Assembly (NCBI GenBank): GCA_001599935.1
Contig: BCIJ01000005.1
Location: forward strand, 1 to 64,000
Direction of reading: 5' to 3'
Origin: Holtermannia corniformis
Lineage: Eukaryota > Basidiomycota > Tremellomycetes > Holtermanniales
DNA length: 64,000 bases
Part shown: positions 19,601 to 29,009 of the stretch, piece after piece
How the letters are laid out: every line of letters starts with the position of its first letter
Numbering within the stretch: position 1 is the stretch's first letter
The notes under the pieces: model-generated
Databases searched by the model: none
The model's input: only the letters and a program-made list of their open reading frames with translations
What the model was told of the DNA's origin: nothing
Program-made: the position numbers and the translations under genes

Positions 19601-22600
19601 TCACTACAGTGGCGACCAGCATACCCAAGACCAATCATCGAGCCGTACTAGCCCTTTTCAACGCCGCAGCGCTCGCGCCCGATTTAATGGCACCCAAGAA
19701 CCGAGCCCTGCCTCGATACCGCATGCCGTACAAGAACGAGATCGAGAAATACGAAAAGTTCGCCAACCTGGTCGAAGAAAAGCTATCGAACCTCCCGAAG
19801 CCGGAACCCTTAACATCCGCTCAACAATTCGATGAACGCCTGGGCCAATGCACCGACATCCTCCTGCAGGCGTGCGAGGACAGTTTCGTGAAGCGTCGGG
19901 GAGCGGTGAATCCAGCCTTCAGCTCATCAACGAAACCCCCCGAGGGAGACGAGCTTGCCAACCGGGTGAAGCTCCTTAACAGGATCATCCGTGCAGTCGA
20001 CGATGACCGATTGGACAATGCACTGAGAACGTCGGCAGTTGCGAAAGAATATGGCCGTCACCGACCTAACCCAGCCACCGCGCAAGCCTGGCGAGCGATC
20101 CGTAACGCAATGACGACAAAACTGCGACAGAAGCAGAAGGAAACGTCACACCAAGGGTATAAGGCGCAAGAATCAAAGGTGTTCCGACGAGCTCTCCAAG
20201 GCGGCCCAATCAAATACCTATTTAACCCGCACCAAGTAACGAACCCGCCGATGTTACAAAAGGGCGACGATGTGGCATCCAAAGCCGACGAGAAACTGGA
20301 GATATGGACAGACTATTTTCAAGAATTGCTTTGCGGATCGGACGACACCGACAAACAAAGGCCTGAAGTCTCTGCCAAGCCATGGCTAGACGGAATCGAA
20401 GCGCGCCGCATCCGGGCGGGAACAGCTAAGAACCCAATGCAATGGCCAATCGCCATGACGACTACCGACTTTCAGCGCGTAGTAGCAAAAGGCAATCCCC
20501 GGCCCTCCCCAGGCCCTGATGGCTGGGAGAAATGGACACTACGGCACGCGCCTGCAGGCTTCACTGAGCATGTGCGTCATCTCTGCAACTACATGATCAT
20601 GAACGAGTACTTTCCCGGCAAAGTCAAGGAGAACTACATTTGCCCACTATACAAACGAGGTGATGTCACGGACCCTAGCAACTACCGCGGTATAGTTTTC
20701 GCTAACTGCATACATAATATCGTAATGTCGTGGTTTACTGGAAACCTGCAACGGTACGCATGGAAGATGCAGCTCCTACCCGACACGCAGATCGCAACAC
20801 AACACGGAGTGCAATCCGGGGACCTCACCGCGTATTTGAGCCAGCTTCAGGAGGCCGCCCGAACCCTTAACAAGACCCCCTACGTGCTCACTCGCGATGC
20901 GGAGAAGGGATTCGATTACATGCCATCCGAGTGTTTCGAAGATGCGGTGCGCTGCTATGGTCTACCCGAATCCATCCTCAGCTTCGAAAGGGCCCGCACC
21001 TCAGACGTATCGCTCCGGATCAAAAGCCAGGACGGCATCGCCCGGAGAGACTTCCGAACCAACGGCCAGATGAAGCAAGGCGATCCCGCCAGCCCTATCA
21101 AGTACACACTTGCCATGAGCGTCATTACCCACTACGTACGAGGTAATTTCCCGGAGCTCGGGGCAAAACTACAGTCATGGCAAGCTTTCGTCAACAGACA
21201 CCACTGCCCCGGCGACGCCGACGAGATCACAGTGCACAGCGTGGAAGCGATGGACGACTCAAGCCTCATTGGAGACACGAAGGATAAAGTCGTGCAACAG
21301 TGCCTCCTCTACGAACAATTTCAAGCAGCCTACGGCATACGGACAGCCTGGCAAAAGAAGACTACCTGCAGTACACTCGGCGCAGAACCCCCGGCAGCCG
21401 AAGCAAGTGACACATGGACCTTTCTCGCACCAGATGGCGAACACGACGTACCCTGTGTCCAGGACATGCGACTGCTGCGAACATCAATCAAAGACCCCGG
21501 AGCAACACTCGAGACCATTCGAACTATCATCGATGAGTTTAACCTGGCCAACCCAAGCCTCCCGCTATCAATGATCCGTCGAGCCGTTTGGGGCCTGCTC
21601 TTGCCGAAAATTCGATCACGACTCATGTTCCAGCCCCTGCGGCCCAGCCAAGCAAGAGCAGTAGACGAGATGCTGGCCCGGAAAGTCGCGACGTGCATGA
21701 ACGTACCCTACTCGGCGTCGGATATCCTATCACTGCCGATAGAGAAGCATGGCTTCGGATTTCCCTCGATATATCGCATCAACGGCGAAATAGCCATCAA
21801 CATGCTACTACGATCTCTCAACCACCGATTACCTCAATTCCAACGAATGGCCGCCCTGACGATGCGAAACTGGACATGTGCCGATAACGCATGCGCCCCT
21901 CCCCTCCAGTCCCTGCTGACGAACACCAAGAAACAATTTGACAAGACGGTGCTGGGTCTAAAATGCGGGCATGTTCCACCGGGATGGAAAGCAGCAGCCG
22001 AGTATCTATACATCAGCAAGATCACGGTCGTCAATACCCAGCAAAGCGATATCAAGACTGGCCGCTATACACTCGGCCATCTGACATCGACCCTCAAAAT
22101 CACAAAGCCGCAAGACCCACCACCTGACTCGGCCGTCACTTGGGGCGACGCAAAGGCAATGCTACCTCATCGTGAATTTATCGAGGGCATAGAAGCAGAA
22201 CTACCGTCCTGGGCCTTGAAGTGGAGGAAGGAAGCTCAGGCCGTCATCAAGTGGTACAGACGGATCGACTTCGACAAGGACTTTGCCTTCAACGATGACA
22301 CCTCCGTTTTCAGCACGACCAAGGAGCGGAACACCGCCTTCAAGCAGACGGTGATCCGAGCTCAGGAAATCGACAGGAAGTGGCGGGGACGTGCATGGGC
22401 GTCCGACGGCAGCCACAAATGGCATGAAGACCAAGGCGGACTGGAGACAACCACGGCAGCAATGGTCGGGCCCACACAGGCAGTCTTCCGGTTACAGGGC
22501 CAGCGCACCAACTCCCAGCACGGCGAGCTAGTTGCGCTAACAGCGGCCATGGTCGCGTGCCAACACTACAACCCAGCGACACGCCAGATACACACGGACT

Positions 22601-23778
22601 ACCTCAATGCAGTGCACGCAGTTAACCGAGCCAAAGAATCAACATTCGACATCCGCATCTGGAACAACCGACCAGCCAGAGAGTACTACAAACAACTCTG
22701 GCATTATTGGCAGCAAGACGACGTCACGAAGATCGAACATGTCAAAGCACATACTGACGCCCAGGATAAAATCTCCAGGCTCAACGACGCAGCTGACCGG
22801 CTGTGCAAGAGCGGCCACTTGTCGCCTGCAGTGATCGATTTGCCACCCCCGACACAGTTCATGGATCTATACACGCCGCACTCGGCAAAATACGGTTATG
22901 TCCCAGACGATTGGCCCAAGATGCTGCATCGAGCGCTCACAGAGGCACAGGTGCTCGACATGACTCGTAAGCAGGCCTACCGCATGCACTCCACGACCAA
23001 GACACCCTACGGCGCATTGCAAGTGCCATACTATTATTACACCCGGTCTCCCTCCGGCTTCGCCTCCAAAACGCAGTACCTGACGCGAACAGGCTTGGCC
23101 AACTGCAGATACACGGCGTGGAAGAAGAATCTCGACGAGGAACCAGACTGCGACATATGCCACGCACCGGTCCAAACGCTCAAGCATATTTTCCTACGAT
23201 GCCCCGCGTACATCGACATTAAGGAGGAGGAATTACACAAGGTCAAAAGACAAGCGGACGTTTTGGAAGACAGCGAAGACAAAGACGCATGGCTGGAGTA
23301 TGCTCCGACCATCGCAGCAGGTACTGACTTCCTCAGCTCAAGATATTGGTACGGCCAAATACCGCAACTTCCGCCCCGCATAGCGTCGAATCGAACACTA
23401 ATCACCGCAGCTCATAATCATGCCATCATGCTCACGGCGCGAATCTACGGCCGATACTTGAACAAAGATGCCAAACGCCGGGAGCAAGCACGACGGAAGG
23501 GCAAGTCGCAAGGTGACGACGACGATGATGACGATCAAGATTTCATGCCCTGGTATGAGCCGAATGATGACGATGATGACGACTGGCCAGAGGGACCGAC
23601 GCCGAAGCACATAGGCCGACCGACGAAAGAGATGATTGCAAATCGGAACAAAAACTCCGGGAACTCTGCTAAGAAACGAACCATCGATGAGGCGGGACTA
23701 AACTCTCCGACAGGTTCGCGAGCCAAGCACGCAAGATCCACATCCCTTCGAGCAGCGCAAGATACGACAGACGATTAG
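16612..23778 (+). CDS. LINE polyprotein C: ORF1-like, endonuclease, reverse transcriptase, RNase H
   Basis: The 2388-codon frame is read from ATG 16612 in context CCCACCATGTCC, the best initiation context present. The N-terminal part is Thr/Pro/Ala-rich with an acidic patch (DDDDEDMEAEE), then an ORF1-like region with WSSA and YDFVYKLNGR-type segments shared with copy 2 and a coiled coil. The endonuclease starts at about 753 (LNCGG, ILTETK, GGDTNAS, KTNHRA). Reverse transcriptase carries RPSPGPDGWEKW (about 1298), TRDAEKGFD, GQMKQGDPASPIKYT and EAMDDS (about 1544). RNase H has ASDGSH, HGEL, TDYLNAV and NDAAD. The finger is CDICHAPVQTLKHIFLRC. Beyond the shared C-terminus it has a unique tail with Asp runs and a basic, NLS-like KKRTIDEAG...RAKHAR segment. 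No internal stop is seen. Confidence 0.9.
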   Translation: MSTITAKVSTDLPAPRAAMPVHSVTPAQPNATTVTPSTPAGKPKTSTQAPPAPDTPLKKAALQAQEAAKTLASESTAILTRAADDDDEDMEAEEIGENLTARYPFLLELRVYRLSAATADSAHKEAAKILKKLPPHTATEFKYNLRDFKAVSERVKYNSSRARIRFVDSAVPNWKLMEALRGDICRNGYEAYWSSASVSEKDYRDRLILVFESESDKDPLTGAEAQAAVKTKYDEFEFEQVKDNFQSARNPAMSTSSLRVTARLRSPAAVVAAIQAGPWKFTINSATYNVTPDYALNFIPMGGPTMIAMKSGMVDNDEDTRIGFFRRHAKVFNATQTEKHWFHSSGVWRDYVITQASSVDLAKYMCDIEIKGAGPDDDDSSFDFVYKLNGRNGQTVAQERRWTDKSTADKVSAARTAQTDQTREIALLKEGQESLRDELHNAIRTHGEQVRDLGQLFIAGQQASLKMNSALMRHSALQSKKSGFETRLEVTRMAIRSDKGQLGLCIASGNQAGQKFYADSIESSKLEEANMVNSIAKVEEDLAELAQKLESGDALSLPSAQPKAFITMSSSAAPKTTSVHGTPSTSKSKFTPIKPKPAAKRNASGTRPSTPDSTPGSRLSSPGSSTSSVLTAVPVTPPQQQKKQRKASELANDDGTETVGLISVQPSLMTSRAEPKADVGRKREEEVEVIALAQATRPRHPCPPVHTSLGRALLSNSIRSLVMYAVVRQPRLASGLYVLTALPQVQAARDPPFRALTLNCGGLCSREKIAAILAIIADLRPHAVILTETKQRTDDFALLSWPTLFTNAARQFVSANYNAYTWQAGTEEGTNWCTGLAILISTGIVVRRTLQTPHARSQGRLGAVDVILPEQNRARVLRIIGAYAPTGSTHWRHTEDFWKDAAELTSADDWILGGDTNASLRPEDHTGYTQEYTNSILNGQRQRYRWFLARTMSKDAWEQGPPVDIWTDWTFKTYGKGTSMRVIDRFALSQHINHRSITTVATSIPKTNHRAVLALFNAAALAPDLMAPKNRALPRYRMPYKNEIEKYEKFANLVEEKLSNLPKPEPLTSAQQFDERLGQCTDILLQACEDSFVKRRGAVNPAFSSSTKPPEGDELANRVKLLNRIIRAVDDDRLDNALRTSAVAKEYGRHRPNPATAQAWRAIRNAMTTKLRQKQKETSHQGYKAQESKVFRRALQGGPIKYLFNPHQVTNPPMLQKGDDVASKADEKLEIWTDYFQELLCGSDDTDKQRPEVSAKPWLDGIEARRIRAGTAKNPMQWPIAMTTTDFQRVVAKGNPRPSPGPDGWEKWTLRHAPAGFTEHVRHLCNYMIMNEYFPGKVKENYICPLYKRGDVTDPSNYRGIVFANCIHNIVMSWFTGNLQRYAWKMQLLPDTQIATQHGVQSGDLTAYLSQLQEAARTLNKTPYVLTRDAEKGFDYMPSECFEDAVRCYGLPESILSFERARTSDVSLRIKSQDGIARRDFRTNGQMKQGDPASPIKYTLAMSVITHYVRGNFPELGAKLQSWQAFVNRHHCPGDADEITVHSVEAMDDSSLIGDTKDKVVQQCLLYEQFQAAYGIRTAWQKKTTCSTLGAEPPAAEASDTWTFLAPDGEHDVPCVQDMRLLRTSIKDPGATLETIRTIIDEFNLANPSLPLSMIRRAVWGLLLPKIRSRLMFQPLRPSQARAVDEMLARKVATCMNVPYSASDILSLPIEKHGFGFPSIYRINGEIAINMLLRSLNHRLPQFQRMAALTMRNWTCADNACAPPLQSLLTNTKKQFDKTVLGLKCGHVPPGWKAAAEYLYISKITVVNTQQSDIKTGRYTLGHLTSTLKITKPQDPPPDSAVTWGDAKAMLPHREFIEGIEAELPSWALKWRKEAQAVIKWYRRIDFDKDFAFNDDTSVFSTTKERNTAFKQTVIRAQEIDRKWRGRAWASDGSHKWHEDQGGLETTTAAMVGPTQAVFRLQGQRTNSQHGELVALTAAMVACQHYNPATRQIHTDYLNAVHAVNRAKESTFDIRIWNNRPAREYYKQLWHYWQQDDVTKIEHVKAHTDAQDKISRLNDAADRLCKSGHLSPAVIDLPPPTQFMDLYTPHSAKYGYVPDDWPKMLHRALTEAQVLDMTRKQAYRMHSTTKTPYGALQVPYYYYTRSPSGFASKTQYLTRTGLANCRYTAWKKNLDEEPDCDICHAPVQTLKHIFLRCPAYIDIKEEELHKVKRQADVLEDSEDKDAWLEYAPTIAAGTDFLSSRYWYGQIPQLPPRIASNRTLITAAHNHAIMLTARIYGRYLNKDAKRREQARRKGKSQGDDDDDDDQDFMPWYEPNDDDDDDWPEGPTPKHIGRPTKEMIANRNKNSGNSAKKRTIDEAGLNSPTGSRAKHARSTSLRAAQDTTDD

Positions 23779-23789
23779 GAGTAGGATTG

Positions 23790-23844
23790 GGCCCCCTCCG
23801 GGGGGCCGGGGGACGGGTGCGAGGTGATTCCAAGAGGATCACCT
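23790..23844 (+). other. 3'-terminal double hairpin of LINE copy C
   Basis: GGCCCCC (23790-23796) pairs with GGGGGCC (23801-23807). AGGTGAT (23822-23828) pairs perfectly with ATCACCT (23838-23844), whose last bases form the start of CCTGAG. The stems differ in sequence from those of copy A but keep the same order and spacing. Confidence 0.6.
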
Positions 23845-23868
23845 GAGGTCTTAGATAGGACCATAGCG

Positions 23869-24432
23869 GCCGCGAAACGCCATGAAATTCTCCTATACTT
23901 ACCTTGTGCGGGTGGATATGTTAAGGGCCTTCATCCTGCTCTCCACCACTTTAGGCATCTCCCCATTGCACGGCGACGCATGGTCCTCAGGTAGAAGCCT
24001 TTAGTTGTGTTCTCTTCGGGGGATTCACGCACGTAATATCTAGATCTGCGGCTAGCCTCTCGAGGCGACGCCGCTTCCTTATTGCTTTTTTGGTTTTTGC
24101 TTTTTGGAAAAAGATTTGGTGCGGGTGGGTCGAAGCGGTGGGAGGGTGGGCGTGGCGGGGTTGCAGTCACATTACGCGGATCGTCGCACCCTTCCGAGGT
24201 TATGGTCACCAGCACGCTATACCTGTACCCGCTTTGCTCCGTCGTATCAACACCATCGACCGGGCGTGGGGCACTGCGCGTGTCGTGCCGATCCTTTCAG
24301 AGGTGGGGTGACACCGCCGATCAGTGCGAACGCGCTCGATGCGGGCCCAATGTCTCGAGGTGTAGGTTGCGCTGGCGGTCAGAACCAGACATAGCGGCGA
24401 AAAGGCGTTGCATCTATCGATCCGTCACAGGA
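23869..24432. other. Intergenic: LINE end to 3' end of PGS1
   Basis: No gene is supported in this 564-bp stretch. ORFs on both strands overlap without similarity to anything I know. It should contain the PGS1 transcript end. Confidence 0.5.
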
Positions 24433-26228
24433 CTACAGCATGCCCTCTACCCCCAGCGCGACAAGCAACCGCGTCTTCCACCCGACGTGCCTCTCGGGCG
24501 CACGCCACGTCGGCTCGCCAACGACGTGCGCGTGCTGGTCCAACCCCTTGAGTTCCGCGGCCAACGCTTTCCGTAAGATGGGCGAGGTTGTGAGCACGAT
24601 CAGTGATAGCTCGACATCGAGGTTGAGCGAGCGTGTGGCGAGGTTGGACGAGCCGATGAATGTTAGGAATGGGTTGGGGTTGGGGGGTGGTGGTGGAGTT
24701 GCGTCGGTGTCGGTTGGGGCTGGGGCTGGGGCTGGCACGGGGGGATCGGGTGTGTTGCGTGGGGAGAGCCATACGCCTGTATTTGGTCAGCCGACGTCTG
24801 ACGTGTGCGAGCGAGCTGCTGACCCTTTGCGTGGTATGTCCACCCTTTGCGCTCCCATTCTTTCAATAATACACCTTGAGCTTGTTCCTCATCCCACGAT
24901 CGACCTCTTGAAACCGCTGCACGGTAAAACCGGCTCTCTAGTAACGTGTACGCCTCGGGGATGAGCGCCGACAGCCCCTTTGAACCAAAAAAGCCATTCG
25001 CCTGCGCCGTCAGCCGTGCACAACCCGGTAATCGCATGCTCACCTTTGGACTCGCCGCAATGACTCTATACGGCGCCCGACTAGCCAACACTGCCTCTTT
25101 GTATTTCTTAAACAGACCGAAATACCCGCTCGTCAAGTCGACTTTGACACCGCGACCGTCTTGATGCCGCGTCGCAAACTCGAAGACTTTGCCCAGGCCT
25201 CGTTCCTCTTCGCGGATCCCGATTGTGCCGGCTTGGATGACGGGGTAGAACCATGTATCGACGTCGATCCGTCTTGCGCGGGCCGGGTTGGAGGCGTGCC
25301 AGCTGCGCTGAAAGGCTGTCAGGGTCGCATGAGCGTGAGAGGTGAATTGTCGAGGGTGCAGCGAGGGTGAGGGCCAGACTAGTGATGGGCCGGGTTTGGA
25401 CGATGTGGTGGAGACGGTGAGTGGGATTTGGTGGTGTGGAGACGCAGAGGGGAGGGGTGACGCTGAGAGATAGTACGAGTACTGGGTAAAGAGGCGGAGT
25501 AGCGACGAGAGGTACGATAAGAGTGATGGGTTGCGGTGGAAATGGATGTATCGGTCTTGACGGTTGGTGAAATACGATGAAGACAGGTTGGCGCCGCTGA
25601 GGATGACTTGGTCATCGGCCGCATACCATTTGGCGTGCCAGAGCCCCCAACCTTCGTCGAATCGCCTGGGCACGATGCGTTCCAGTAGCCCGCGGAGTTT
25701 CGGGGAGCGGTAAAACCACGCTTCGACTCGGTCTGGGAATTCTTGCACGAGCGGGAGGAGGAGTGACGCCGTTGACGCCTGCGGTGGTGGTTCCCGAGTG
25801 CTCCTGAGGAGGTCCGAGAGGATCGTAACGCGGAGCTGTGGATTCTGCTTCAATGCTGCACGGAGAGCATCGATCAGCTCGCCCTGCTCGACGCCGATGT
25901 ACAGCGTCGAGATGATGATGCGCCGTTTAGCGCGTTTGATCAGATCCAGCAATCGTTTGTAAAACTGTTCCGGGCCGAACAGGACCTCGACCTCGTCCCC
26001 GCGAGCGCCAAAGCAGGGTTGGTAGCTGCCAAGATCATCTGCCAAAGTCCGTAGAGGGGCTGGCAATGTGTCGAGTGCGTTTGTCGGAGTGCTCGAAGAC
26101 GCCGGTGAATAAGTCCGTTGCTGGTGCACGCACGGCCGCGGCGGTGGGATCCGAGCTCGGCGGAGAGCTGCACATTGTCGTGCTGCAGCCCTGGTCGTGA
26201 GCTGTACAGCGCCTGCAGCGACCGACAT
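24433..26228 (-). CDS. PGS1: CDP-diacylglycerol--glycerol-3-phosphate 3-phosphatidyltransferase, mitochondrial
   Basis: Makes phosphatidylglycerophosphate from CDP-diacylglycerol and glycerol-3-phosphate in the mitochondrion, the committed step of cardiolipin synthesis. Exons are 26228-24824 and 24776-24433 with a 47-nt intron (GTCAGC...TACAG, branch GCTGAC). The 582-residue product starts with an Arg/Ala-rich, acid-poor presequence (residues 1-40). The first phospholipase-D HKD motif is HAKWYAADD at 198-206 with GANLSSSYF after it. The second HxK is H466/K468 in YHAKGVWLSP, split by the intron. A Pro/Thr-rich insertion after the second motif (about 480-500, coded by the GGGGTTGG-rich + strand) precedes FIGSSNLATRSLNLDVELSL, a typical C-terminal PGS1 signature. 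It is divergent from the gene at 26.7-28.9 kb. Confidence 0.92.
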
Positions 26229-26685
26229 TGCCTACCGTGCATCGACACGGTCATTGTCGATCTACCATGTAAAGTCAAGTTTGGTGCGGTGCGTAAATAA
26301 ATCCACGTGGTGCAACCGGATCCGACGTGACTGCTTTTCCTGGCGGGCGACAGCAACCACCTTGGTCTCTCGGTCTGCACAATCCCACACGGCGCTCAGA
26401 GCTCGGGGGCCTCATCTACCCTCGCAGTATCGGTAGGGTCATCTCTGTCAGCGCCGGAGAATTTGCAGCGACTCAATAGGGGCTCGCACGATCACGGCAC
26501 TCAGCCACAGCGGTTTGTTGTTGTTCGGATTCGGCGCATAACTGGGCTGACGGCGGATCCAGGCGCCGTGCTTGTTCTTGCTCGCAAACTGCCAGAAGCA
26601 TCACGACGATCGACTGCGGTCGTGAGGCATCATGTCTGTGCGTAGCCCTGGACTAGAACATTGCCCGGGCGGTCGCTGACGACGG
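26229..26685. promoter_or_regulatory. Divergent promoter region between PGS1 and the 26.7-28.9 kb gene
   Basis: About 450 bp separating two divergently transcribed genes. No TATA box or clear repeated site is visible. A short upstream exon of the + strand gene may lie here: ATG at 26632 is in phase with the main frame but meets a TGA at 26677 unless an intron intervenes. Confidence 0.35.
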
Positions 26686-26686
26686 C

Positions 26687-28908
26687 AGGCGCAAACACAG
26701 ACCCCGACCAGACAACGCTACCCTACCCAACTCTCGCGTGCGACTCTTCCGCGCACGAGCGAAACACCCCCGCCGCCGTCAGAGCCATCGAGCCAGCATG
26801 AATACTCGTCCCTAGCCGAGCTACTTACAAAGGCGGGATACAAGGAGACGCGCGTGTTCACGCCCGAAGCAGAAAAGGTCCGATCGAGAACCAAGACGGC
26901 ACCCGTAGGCCACGGGCAGTACCACACGGTCCAACACCGTGATTCCAAGGCCATCTTGAGGGACATTGCCTTGCAGGACCAGGCTGCTACCGGCCGGCCG
27001 GTGCTGGGTGAATCCACTTGGTTCCAGGGCCCTTTAGCTGCCCTCGGTTGGCCGACGTCAGACGGTCACAAGCACTCTCGAAAAGCGGGAGATTCACCCG
27101 TTCACCCGTTGAATGTTGGACTCGGGCTCGCCCAGGGTGGACAGGGCGTCCGGCGTGTCAAGTCGGCATGGGACGTCGGCACACGATACGACGGCGCGGA
27201 TGAATCGCCCACGATCAAACCTACCAATCCTCACCTGCCAACGCGTCAAATGGTCATGGCAGACCCACCCGCCGCCATCGCCCAGCTGTTCTCGCCAACC
27301 ATGGAATCCTGCGTGGAACCCAGTCGACAAGTCGAAGACGTGTATGATCTCGACTTTGGCGGTCAGCCACTACCCGACGACTATGAAGCCACGGGCTCGG
27401 ACGATGACTACGGATCACAGATCTACGGCAGTGAAGCGCGTTCGAGGGAGACAACGGTCGATGCGGACGAGATGGCGGGCGTAGAACTCGATCTCGGACC
27501 TAGCTTGGGCTCGGGCTCTGGTTCGAGCTCGGAAGACTGTATCACCCCGCGCGCAATGACATTCGCAAACGTGATTGCGCTCGACGACCATGATGGCGAC
27601 GAGGACGAGCTCGATGGGCCAGAACCGGGACCGATGCCGACGCCTACGACGGTCAAAGCGTTCTACGCGCCAAGCGCATACGATGAAGCGCCGCTCACAC
27701 CCCCTCGATTGTCACCTACGCCTTCGCGCTCCCCTTCGCCTACCCGACGCACGCGGACCCCGCCGAAACTCCTGGCTTCGCCATCGAAATCGACAGCGGC
27801 TCAGACGACCCTCACCCGCCCGTCAGGTCCCAGCGCACGCAGTAAAGCGGAAGAAGAGTGCTTGGAGCTCCTCGGCAAGGTCAAGCACAGGCCCAGTCGT
27901 ACAGTCAAAACGGCGAAATCGACTCCCGCACTACGACAGCAGCCGTCTTCCGGCTGGCTCGGGACGCTTAGTCGTGGATTCTGGAAGACTACCGAGCCCG
28001 TTCCGGCGTTGCCTCGCGCCGTGCCAGTTGGGATCTTGTCGCTGCCTGTACCGGCCCCACCCGCTCTTAATGTTGAATCGTCAATCATCTGCGATTCGAC
28101 TGCGTCCGAGGGCGAAGACTTGCCGCCTCTGGGCTTTGGCGCGGATGTACCGCTGGTAAAGCCGCAGGCGCCGTGGACGTTACGGATACGGCCGTCCTTG
28201 CAGGCGTTACGAGACGCAGCAGCTGCGGCCGTCGGTCAAGCTGTACCCGCAGTCAAAGAACCGATAGTCACGAGCCCCACGCTGAGCCCAAAGCTCGATT
28301 GGGGCGTTGGCGGCGAGAGCGACGAGCTGAAAGGGTGGGGTATGACGCCTGTCTTTGGCGAGAAAAAGCGAAGACCGGCCTTGCCGTGGAGTACGGCGCC
28401 CAGCCGCGAGGTGGCGGACAAAGTAGAGCCAGAAGTCGCGGCGGCCGCATTGGAACCTGATTTCACGCAATCATTCTTCTACAAGCCGCCTACGCCTCCG
28501 CGCCCGAGATTGAGACGCTCCGGCACGAGCGAGACGACGACGTCGCCGCCGCGCGCATCAACCGTCAATACGACCGGCAAGGCGTATCCTGTGGCAAAGC
28601 GCGCACGATCGATCCAGTCGCTTCGTGCGGCATTGCTGTTGCCCGTCAAGCCGGCGACACCACCGCCGGTTCCACCACTGCCTCGGACTCGATCAGCACC
28701 GGTCACGACGCCGGTCAAGGTCTCGGATCCGCCCATCATGGTCATCTCCAGTCCTGGAGCTTGGGAGGCCGGCCTCCCGCCTCGAGAGCTGGTGCTAGAA
28801 GGTGAAGAATGGGACGCACGAGAGAGCCCAGCAGTAGGGCTTGGGATCCGCAAGAGCGGGTCGCAGAAGAGCAAGAGAAAGCTACGCAAGAGCCCGCTCG
28901 GGCGCTGA
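26687..28908 (+). CDS. Large low-complexity fungal protein of unknown function (5' end uncertain)
   Basis: The frame is open from 26680 to a TGA at 28906-28908, about 740 codons, but contains no convincing initiator near its start. The true start is probably in a small upstream exon, with an acceptor near 26687 (CTGACGACGGCAG). The best conserved-looking part is near the N-terminus: YSSLAELLTKAGYKETRVF followed by TPEAE. The rest is Pro/Ser/Asp-rich and disordered, with SP/TP-rich segments (SPTPSRSPSPTRR), acidic patches, an SSGWLGTLSRGFWK patch and a very basic C-terminus (SGSQKSKRKLRKSPLGR). This would fit a phosphorylated regulatory or nuclear protein, but no domain assigns a function. Confidence 0.6.
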
Positions 28909-29009
28909 CGGACGAGGATGACGGCGGAGATCACGTTTACGATCACGGTTTAATGAGGTCTTATGATATGTCGTGCACTTGCCCATGGACGTCGTCACTG
29001 CTGCATCAC

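Larger units (their letters stand above)
15609..23868 (+). mobile_element. LINE copy C, full-length non-LTR retrotransposon
   Basis: The element begins with CGATATCCGAACCCGACC right after the (TTATAC)10 tail of the preceding copy. It ends near CATAGC at 23868, after a hairpin and the CCTGAGGTCTTAGATAGG block that it shares with truncated copy A. It has a 1.0-kb leader, one long frame and a short 3' UTR. No hexanucleotide tail or poly(A) follows. Its 3' end therefore belongs to the copy A type, while its 5' end matches copy 2. Confidence 0.85.

Noticed and set aside
24082..24576. + strand ORF of 164 codons
   Set aside because: Overlaps the 3' end of PGS1 antisense, and no homology is recognised.
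26854..26856. Start of the 26.7-28.9 kb gene at this position
   Set aside because: The codon is GTG, and the conserved-looking sequence continues upstream in frame.
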